A DNA stretch of 5,422 bases from Bacteroidales bacterium (lineage in GTDB: Bacteria; Bacteroidota; Bacteroidia; Bacteroidales; UBA4181): assembly GCA_031260845.1 (NCBI GenBank), contig JAISKR010000102.1, positions 1 to 5,422 of the forward strand. The letters are read 5' to 3'. Positions 1 to 4,246 of this stretch are shown one piece after another. The stretch's first letter is position 1. Each line of letters begins with the position of its first letter. The position numbers and the translations under genes were made by a program. The notes under the pieces are model-generated. The model was not told where the DNA came from. It did not search any database and saw only the letters and a program-made list of their open reading frames with translations.

Positions 1-438
1 GATGGTCAGCCGCTTCACGAGGTTCGCATATTCCTTGCGATTGCCGAAATGAAGGTCGGCAATAACGCGGATGGCGGTGTTTTCTTTCAATCGTCTGATG
101 AGGTAGGCAAGGGGAAAAGCCTGAATCGGATTCGACCACTGGAAAATCACAAAATCGGGGTTCAGTTCCACAATGGCTTGATAGGTTTTACGCCAAGTTA
201 TAAAACGATTGTAATTAAGTGAATAAGTGACTGTTACGCCCTCTTTTTCCAATAAATCGGTTTGACTTTTGTCGTCAATTACATTGTGCGGTATGAAGAA
301 AGGATATTGTTTAATCCACGACACTAAATGAGTTTCGGTGTCGTCCAAGCCGGCAAAGGCTTTCGCCAGTGAGGTGCTAAAATTTGCTATGCCGCCTTTG
401 AAACCGGGACCGGGACCGAAAACGATAATTTTTTTCAT
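1..438 (-). CDS. GT4-type glycosyltransferase, N-terminal part (cut by window edge)
   Basis: The visible 146 residues begin MKKIIVFGPGPGFKGGIANF, a beta strand followed by a glycine-rich loop (about residues 4-17) and then a helix. This is the typical start of GT-B fold, family 4 glycosyltransferases, which move a sugar from an activated nucleotide donor onto a glycan or lipid acceptor on the cytoplasmic side of the membrane. Further Rossmann-like strands are seen at residues 95-101 (DFVIFQW) and 122-130 (AIRVIADLH). There is no signal peptide or membrane segment, as expected for a cytoplasmic enzyme. The donor-binding C-terminal domain with its EX7E-type motif lies outside the window, so neither donor sugar nor activity can be judged. 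The ATG (438-436) overlaps the stop of the upstream gene as ATGA, which fixes the start and suggests translational coupling. Fold and family are fairly sure; the specific role (capsule, O-antigen or protein glycan) is unknown. Confidence 0.8.
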   Translation of the reverse strand, partial: MKKIIVFGPGPGFKGGIANFSTSLAKAFAGLDDTETHLVSWIKQYPFFIPHNVIDDKSQTDLLEKEGVTVTYSLNYNRFITWRKTYQAIVELNPDFVIFQWSNPIQAFPLAYLIRRLKENTAIRVIADLHFGNRKEYANLVKRLTI

Positions 439-1139
439 TCGCGAGGGTTATTTTTGATATATTCGTCCACCACGCTTGGTTTTGATTGCTGGTCTTTGGT
501 ATCTTTCTTTTTGAAATCGCCGTCGCGTATCGCTTTAAAGAAATTAGCCCAAGCCAATGGATTGGTAATCATGTAGGTGGGGTACATGTGACCGTAATTC
601 GACATACGGTTGTGCTGAGCCGACATTACGTCGCGGAAATTCGCCGTAGGCGAGGCGGGACGGTTGGCAATGGCGTTGTAAATCTGTTCCTGAATGATGG
701 CAATGTTGCGGTATGCGCGTTGCATCTCGTCTTCCGGCAGTTCGAGCGCCATGAAAGCGTCTTTAAATTCCTTGTAGGATTTCCACGGGAAAATGACCAC
801 CTCGCTGAGCATGATGGTGTCCGGTTCCAGTATAATGTCCTTGATATAGTGTTTCGTGTCGTTGCCGGAAGTTTTCGGCACGATGACCTGCCGCAGTTTG
901 TAGCCCACGCACGAAATCAGCAGCGTGTCGCTTGCGTGCGCAGTAATGGTGAACATTCCATGCGGGTCGCTGATGGCGCCGCGATAATCCGATTTGACCA
1001 AAATATGAACGTAGGGCACCGGTTCGAGCAAATCATTACGAATTACCCCCGTCCACTGAAGCAGGATTTCCTGTGCGCTGAGCGGAAATAATCCGCACAA
1101 AATCAGGACAATAGACAAACAAAAACGGTACTTCTTCAA
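435..1139 (-). CDS. Secreted protein with carboxypeptidase-regulatory-like domain
   Basis: With a TTG start at 1139-1137 the product has 234 residues. It opens with a Lys-Lys-Tyr-Arg n-region, a hydrophobic stretch (about 7-19) and a cleavage site near LSA-QE (residues 20-24), so export to the periplasm or outer membrane is likely. Residues about 29-106 match a CarboxypepD_reg-like beta-sandwich: GVIRND, then PVPYVHILVK, SDPHGMFTI and DTLLISCVGYK, the pattern seen at the front of SusC/TonB-dependent receptors and in many free-standing Bacteroidota surface proteins. Residues 114-234 are polar and helical, with no recognised catalytic motif, no beta-barrel and no TonB box, so the protein is too short to be a receptor. 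The same frame stays open to an ATG at 1283, but that extension is AT-rich, would put about 48 residues before a complete signal peptide, and crosses the candidate promoter. The exact start remains uncertain. The stop overlaps the following glycosyltransferase start. The function is unknown, perhaps an adaptor or envelope factor. Confidence 0.75.
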   Translation of the reverse strand: MKKYRFCLSIVLILCGLFPLSAQEILLQWTGVIRNDLLEPVPYVHILVKSDYRGAISDPHGMFTITAHASDTLLISCVGYKLRQVIVPKTSGNDTKHYIKDIILEPDTIMLSEVVIFPWKSYKEFKDAFMALELPEDEMQRAYRNIAIIQEQIYNAIANRPASPTANFRDVMSAQHNRMSNYGHMYPTYMITNPLAWANFFKAIRDGDFKKKDTKDQQSKPSVVDEYIKNNPRE

Positions 1140-1149
1140 TACAATTAAA

Positions 1150-1165
1150 CCCCTAAAATAAGGGG
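1150..1165 (-). other. Small inverted repeat at the leader of the leftward operon
   Basis: CCCCT (1150-1154) and AGGGG (1161-1165) form five-base arms around a six-base AT loop. Read on the minus strand, the 3' arm gives AGGGG ten bases before the proposed TTG start, so it resembles a Shine-Dalgarno sequence that the hairpin could hide. It also lies where transcription from the adjacent promoter would begin, so it could instead be a DNA operator. The arms are short and the assignment is tentative. Confidence 0.35.
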
Positions 1166-1166
1166 A

Positions 1167-1197
1167 TAAAAGTATGAATAATAGTTGAAACGACAAA
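1167..1197 (-). promoter_or_regulatory. Candidate promoter for the leftward operon
   Basis: Read on the minus strand there is a TTTG at 1197-1194, a 19-base spacer, and TACTTTTA at 1174-1167. This fits the Bacteroidota pattern of TTTG near -33 and TAnnTTTG near -7, with one mismatch in the last base. Transcription would begin near 1160-1163, about 20 bases before the TTG start at 1139. This agrees with choosing that start over the upstream ATG at 1283. It is a pattern match only. Confidence 0.4.
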
Positions 1198-1302
1198 AAA
1201 ACCGGAAGCAGATTTTTGTTAAAAAAGGAAAAATGAATGCGAATAGAGTAAAATAGTTTAAAATTACCCATTATTCGCAACACGAGGCAAGTAAAAATTA
1301 AA

Positions 1303-1343
1303 AATTACGAACTTTCTCACGGTTTCCGTAATTACGAATTACG
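1303..1343. repeat. AATTACG repeat cluster with imperfect hairpin
   Basis: AATTACG occurs three times (1303-1309, 1330-1336, 1337-1343), and its complement CGTAATT at 1327-1333 forms the palindrome CGTAATTACG (1327-1336). The first copy can pair with CGTAATT across a 17-base loop, and two further A-T pairs are possible past a bulged C. The loop includes the small palindrome ACGGTTTCCGT (1319-1329). This looks like a dispersed intergenic repeat or a folded remnant rather than a terminator, as there is no GC-rich stem with a T-run. Confidence 0.5.
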
Positions 1344-1383
1344 CATGATGGGCGGTTGACCATGTATCACAATGAATCACTAT

Positions 1384-1466
1384 TGTATAACCTGTATTTA
1401 CAACGTATAACAACTGTATAACTTGTATTTTACAACTGTATAACTTGTATTTACCTGTATTTACTT
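1384..1466. repeat. Degenerate tandem array of TGTATAAC / TGTATTTAC units
   Basis: The stretch is built almost entirely from two related words. TGTATAAC begins at 1384, 1415 and 1437 (with a GTATAAC at 1405), and TGTATTTAC or TGTATTTTAC begins at 1393, 1425 and 1456 (another at 1447). Composite units of 21, 22 and 19 bases (1384-1404, 1415-1436, 1437-1455) follow one another, with a ten-base partial unit between the first two. The last unit overlaps the -33 region of an upstream candidate promoter. It may be a multi-site operator or a slipped-strand microsatellite-like array; the sequence does not decide which. Confidence 0.7.
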
Positions 1467-1490
1467 AAAGAAGCGAATATAGTAAATTTG
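1460..1490 (+). promoter_or_regulatory. Candidate distal promoter, rightward operon
   Basis: TAAATTTG (1483-1490) exactly fits the Bacteroidota -7 box TAnnTTTG. A TTTA lies 19 bases upstream (1460-1463) as a one-mismatch -33 element, inside the last unit of the TGTAT array. Transcription from here would give a leader of roughly 180 bases before the lipoprotein gene. It is weaker than the proximal candidate because of distance and the poorer -33 box. Confidence 0.3.
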
Positions 1491-1613
1491 TTGAAAAAAT
1501 GCTACTCTTCGCAACGATGCACTGTTTATTTCAAAAAACCGCATATTACGCTGATATGTAGAAATAAAATGCTATTTTTTTGCAAAAATTTTAATGATTT
1601 TATGATTTATTCA

Positions 1614-1643
1614 TTGCCATGATAAAAAATAAAAGTATTTTTG
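1614..1643 (+). promoter_or_regulatory. Candidate proximal promoter of the lipoprotein/beta-barrel operon
   Basis: TTG at 1614-1616 and TATTTTTG at 1636-1643 are separated by 19 bases, matching the Bacteroidota -33/-7 arrangement (TTTG and TAnnTTTG). Transcription would begin near 1648-1650, leaving an AT-rich leader of about 28 bases before the ATG at 1677. No Shine-Dalgarno sequence is visible, which is usual in this phylum. The region is very AT-rich, so chance matches are possible. Confidence 0.45.
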
Positions 1644-1676
1644 TGAAAATTAATAAAGTCTTAATAATTGTATATC

Positions 1677-3260
1677 ATGAAAAATACTGTAAAATTGGCA
1701 TTGATTTTAACCGTGATGGCAGGCATATCGGCTTGCAACTCGGTAGAAAAGGGGAATACACCCAAATATCCCATGTTTTGGACGTGGATGGACTATCGTC
1801 CGGGTTCCAATTTCGACTCGATTTGTGCTGTTGTGAACAGCACCGGTATTGACGGCATTATGCTGAATGCGCCCACGCCGAACGACTATCGCGTGGCGAT
1901 TCCCATAGCGCATAAATACGGAATTGAGATATATGCGTGGCTGTGGACAATGAATCTGGAACACGGGCGCGATTCCATTGTGGCGGCGCATCCCGAATGG
2001 CAGAGTGTCAACCGCAAAGGCGAAAGCCTCGCCGACCATCAGGCGTATGTGGATTATTACAAGTTCATGAGTCCCGCGATTCCCGAAGTACGCCAATATA
2101 TCAGGGACAAGGTGAAAGCCTATTGCGAAGTGGATGGTTTGAACGGCATTGCCATTGACTACCATCGTATGGTGGACGTGATTCTGCCCACTACGCTCTG
2201 GCCCGTATATGGAATCGTGCAGGACAAGGAATATCCGGAATGGGATTATGGCTACGACCCCGCCATGTTGAAGAAATTTAATGAATTATACGGCTACGAC
2301 CCGCGTGAACAAGACGATCCGTCAACCGACGCCAAATGGTTGCAGTTCCGTTGCGACCAAATCACGGAAGTGGCTAATGAAATAGCGGAAATCGTTCATT
2401 CGTTCGGCAAAACGATGGCTGCATCGCCTTTCCCGACGCCGGAAATGTCGCGCAGTATGGTTCGGCAGGATTGGGGAAAATGGAACCTCGACGTCGTGTT
2501 CCCGATGGCGTATCACGATTTTTACACGGGCGACGTCAGTTTTATTTCCGACTGCACCATCGAAAACGTGAAATCCAAAAACGAGATGACAACGCTTGGC
2601 TGCGGAATGACCGTCACCAACGGTCCCCGTATGTTTGACTGTATGAACGCCGCGTTGAACAACGGAGCAGAAGTAATTGCCATCTTTACCGTCGGAGGAT
2701 TGGCTACACCGGAAATTCGCGCTCAGTTCAAAGCCTATACCGACAGCGTGAGGGCGCAGAGAAGTCAGTCGAAAGTGAATCCTGCCAACCGGGGACTCAC
2801 CGCCGTAGTGTTGGATCCTTTCCAGAAACCTGCCATCATGGAGGCTATCAATATGCGGATAGCCGCTTATGTGGGATTAGCCAAATCCGCCGCCTCGCCC
2901 GAATTGAAAAACACCGACTGGGAAACCATCGAGAAAGTGTCCTATAATGCTTTCAGGACAAATACGGCGGCTGATTTCGTCGCTCAACTGAAAAATCAGA
3001 ACCGCCGCCGTCGTCGCGCTTCGCAAGAGTCACAGCCCAACCCTGTTGCAGACGCGCTGGCTGTGAATCCCTTTGCGGAAATAGCGCTGAGCGGTTACAC
3101 CTTAGCCGACCAGTACGGCACCACGAAATGCTACACCGTAACCGACAAAAACAGCAGAGTGCTGTTCAATGTCAATTTTTACTTCTACGGAGGCATTATT
3201 TCGGGTTGGAGTGTTGCGCCTGAGCAGGCGTCTTATAACAAATATCGGAAAAGTCTTTAA
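1677..3260 (+). CDS. Lipoprotein with GHL10-type glycosyl-hydrolase-like TIM barrel
   Basis: The ATG at 1677 gives 527 residues starting MKNTVKLALILTVMAGISAC. This is a short lipoprotein signal peptide with the lipobox ISAC and the lipid-carrying cysteine at residue 20. A TTG nine bases upstream is in frame but adds nothing. Residues about 31-355 read as a TIM barrel of the family 10-like hypothetical glycosyl hydrolases (GHL10). The markers are TGIDGIMLN (56-64), YGIEIYAWLW (81-90), HPEWQSVN (105-112), SPAIPEVRQYIRD (132-144), DGLNGIAIDYHR (153-164, with candidate acidic residue Asp161), GKTMAASPFP (244-253) and LDVVFPMAYHDFY (271-283). Such proteins are thought to act on glycans, but few have a known substrate. 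Residues 356-527 form an unassigned extension containing a run of five arginines (443-447) and a beta-rich tail. The gene is first in an operon with the beta-barrel gene 18 bases downstream. The fold is fairly sure, the lipoprotein nature sure, the activity unproven. Confidence 0.8.
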   Translation: MKNTVKLALILTVMAGISACNSVEKGNTPKYPMFWTWMDYRPGSNFDSICAVVNSTGIDGIMLNAPTPNDYRVAIPIAHKYGIEIYAWLWTMNLEHGRDSIVAAHPEWQSVNRKGESLADHQAYVDYYKFMSPAIPEVRQYIRDKVKAYCEVDGLNGIAIDYHRMVDVILPTTLWPVYGIVQDKEYPEWDYGYDPAMLKKFNELYGYDPREQDDPSTDAKWLQFRCDQITEVANEIAEIVHSFGKTMAASPFPTPEMSRSMVRQDWGKWNLDVVFPMAYHDFYTGDVSFISDCTIENVKSKNEMTTLGCGMTVTNGPRMFDCMNAALNNGAEVIAIFTVGGLATPEIRAQFKAYTDSVRAQRSQSKVNPANRGLTAVVLDPFQKPAIMEAINMRIAAYVGLAKSAASPELKNTDWETIEKVSYNAFRTNTAADFVAQLKNQNRRRRRASQESQPNPVADALAVNPFAEIALSGYTLADQYGTTKCYTVTDKNSRVLFNVNFYFYGGIISGWSVAPEQASYNKYRKSL

Positions 3261-3278
3261 TAAATTAAATAAATCAAT

Positions 3279-3944
3279 ATGAAAAACAAGAATGTTAATT
3301 TGAAAATTGTGTTACTGATGCTCGTTGCAGCATTCGGTGTGTCTTTTACAGGAAACGCCCAATTGTTTTTGGGCGGCAGTTTAAAATCAGGATCCTCAGC
3401 CAGCGCTGCTTCTACTGGGGGCACTACTTATGACGGACCTTCAACAAGATATTTCGAAATTGGTCCCAAAGTGGGATACTATTTGAGTGACAAATGGGCT
3501 ATCGGCGGAAGTGTTGCGTTTCGGATAGATGTCGAAAATACCAATGCCACTGTAAACGAAAAAACAACACAAACAATCTGGATGATTGCTCCCTTTGTTC
3601 GTTATTCGTTTGTTGAATTTGGAAAATTTGCGCTTATGGGCGAAGGTGTGGTAGGAATAGCAGGTGCAAAAAACAAAATAACAACGGGCAGCACGACCAC
3701 GAATGGCAATCCGACCCTCCTATTTTCGTTAGATATCCACCCGATTCTGGCTTACAATATTTCCGACCATTTTGCCTTGGAAATTTCCCCGAAATTTTTT
3801 AACTTCGGAGTCAACGCCGCCGTGACCAAACACGATAGCACCGATTCAAAAGACATTTCATCGTCTGCCAAATTTAACTTGGATACCGACGATTTGGTAG
3901 GCAGTTTGGGCAGCATTTACATTGGCGCCCTTTATAAGTTTTAA
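3279..3944 (+). CDS. Outer-membrane beta-barrel protein
   Basis: The 221-residue product has a signal peptide: basic n-region MKNKNVNLK, hydrophobic core about 10-22, and a cleavage site near GNA-Q (residues 25-28). The mature part begins with a Ser/Gly/Thr-rich linker (34-54), then alternating amphipathic strands such as YFEIGPKVGYYLS, WAIGGSVAFRID, IWMIAPFVRYSF and FALEISPKFFNFG. It ends in SIYIGALYKF with a C-terminal phenylalanine, the usual signature for BAM-assembled barrels. Size and pattern fit small eight-stranded OMP_b-brl (OmpW/OmpX-like) proteins, though no specific subfamily is recognised. Long polar turns at 86-98 and 182-200 would be extracellular loops. It follows the lipoprotein gene by 18 bases and is followed at once by a terminator, so the two are very likely co-transcribed. 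Role unknown; a channel, an adhesin-like scaffold or a partner of the lipoprotein are all possible. Confidence 0.8.
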   Translation: MKNKNVNLKIVLLMLVAAFGVSFTGNAQLFLGGSLKSGSSASAASTGGTTYDGPSTRYFEIGPKVGYYLSDKWAIGGSVAFRIDVENTNATVNEKTTQTIWMIAPFVRYSFVEFGKFALMGEGVVGIAGAKNKITTGSTTTNGNPTLLFSLDIHPILAYNISDHFALEISPKFFNFGVNAAVTKHDSTDSKDISSSAKFNLDTDDLVGSLGSIYIGALYKF

Positions 3945-3965
3945 GAGATAAAAACAATCATCTCT
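3944..3965 (+). other. Hairpin touching the stop codon of the beta-barrel gene
   Basis: AGAGAT (3944-3949) and ATCTCT (3960-3965) are perfect six-base complementary arms around a ten-base A-rich loop, starting on the last base of the stop codon. It directly precedes the intrinsic terminator. It might protect the mRNA 3' end or be incidental; the stem is weak. Confidence 0.4.
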
Positions 3966-3968
3966 ATG

Positions 3969-3995
3969 CCCCGCGCCAAAAGTGCGGGGTTTTTT
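3969..3995 (+). terminator. Intrinsic terminator of the lipoprotein/beta-barrel operon
   Basis: CCCCGC (3969-3974) pairs with GCGGGG (3984-3989). A G-T wobble and one more G-C pair extend the stem to eight base pairs around a five-base CAAAA loop. The stem is followed directly by six T residues (3990-3995). This is a classic rho-independent terminator 24 bases after the stop codon. Confidence 0.92.
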
Positions 3996-4017
3996 ATTTG
4001 CAGTGCTATTGTTTTGA

Positions 4018-4058
4018 TATATCTACGAACATTTCGTAGATATACGAAACCTTCGTAG
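4018..4058. promoter_or_regulatory. Paired inverted repeats CTACGAA/TTCGTAG (operator-like)
   Basis: TATATCTACGAA (4018-4029) and TTCGTAGATATA (4033-4044) are perfect 12-base arms with a three-base spacer. They are followed by TACGAA (4043-4048) and TTCGTA (4052-4057), again three bases apart. The four half-sites are centred near 4026, 4036, 4046 and 4055, about ten bases apart, so they would lie on one face of the helix. That favours a binding site for a dimeric repressor or activator over an RNA structure. It lies about 150 bases upstream of the promoter-like element of the transporter gene. Confidence 0.65.
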
Positions 4059-4099
4059 GTAACAAAAATAAGGTCGACGGTTTCCGTTGCCCTGTCCTA

Positions 4100-4157
4100 T
4101 CTACTAAGGCTAACAAAGTTTTGAAAATGAGATATTTAAAAGTAAAACCTTAGTAGA
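4100..4157. promoter_or_regulatory. Spaced inverted repeat TCTACTAAGG / CCTTAGTAGA
   Basis: TCTACTAAGG (4100-4109) and CCTTAGTAGA (4148-4157) are perfect ten-base complementary arms separated by 38 AT-rich bases. The half-site CTACTAAGG differs at one base from CTACGAAGG, which is read on the minus strand at 4058-4050 within the adjacent repeat cluster. The shared form CTAC(G/T)AAGG suggests that one regulator family recognises all these sites. The wide spacing would suit DNA looping or two separate operators. Confidence 0.55.
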
Positions 4158-4184
4158 AACGAATAATACCGGCAAATAATTTTT

Positions 4185-4216
4185 TTCGTGCAAGAACGAT
4201 TTTAGTTGTACCTTTG
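4185..4216 (+). promoter_or_regulatory. Candidate promoter of the C4-dicarboxylate transporter gene
   Basis: TACCTTTG (4209-4216) exactly fits the Bacteroidota -7 box TAnnTTTG, and TTCG (4185-4188) lies 20 bases upstream as a one-mismatch -33 box. Transcription would begin near 4221-4223, about 25 bases before the ATG at 4247. A purine stretch, AAGAGA (4235-4240), seven bases before the ATG may aid ribosome binding. Confidence 0.5.
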
Positions 4217-4246
4217 CCAAAATTTTAGATTCGTAAGAGAAAAACC

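Larger units (their letters stand above)
1198..1676. other. AT-rich non-coding stretch between divergent operons
   Basis: No convincing gene was found here. Reading frames are short, AT-rich and without recognisable protein features. The stretch contains the AATTACG cluster, the TGTAT tandem array and two candidate rightward promoters listed separately. The rest, including 1491-1610, is low-complexity A/T sequence in which nothing further is seen. Confidence 0.7.

Noticed and set aside
486..1091. 201-codon open frame on the plus strand
   Set aside because: It lies entirely antisense to the secreted protein gene, has no recognisable domain, and is explained by the composition of the opposite strand.
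1140..1283. Extension of the carboxypeptidase-regulatory-like protein to an ATG at 1283
   Set aside because: The added 48 residues are AT-driven hydrophobic sequence ahead of a complete signal peptide, and the extension crosses a candidate promoter and hairpin; the shorter TTG start fits better.
1384..1466. CRISPR array
   Set aside because: The units are short, degenerate and directly adjacent, with no spacers of constant length and no cas genes.
1668..1676. TTG start at 1668 for the lipoprotein
   Set aside because: The ATG at 1677 gives a standard lipoprotein signal peptide, and the three extra residues add nothing.
1619..1852. 77-codon open frame overlapping the lipoprotein start
   Set aside because: It overlaps the signal peptide region of a well-supported gene in another frame and shows no protein features.
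4018..4058. Intrinsic terminator
   Set aside because: The stems are AT-rich, have three-base loops and lack a following T-run; the real terminator is at 3969-3995.
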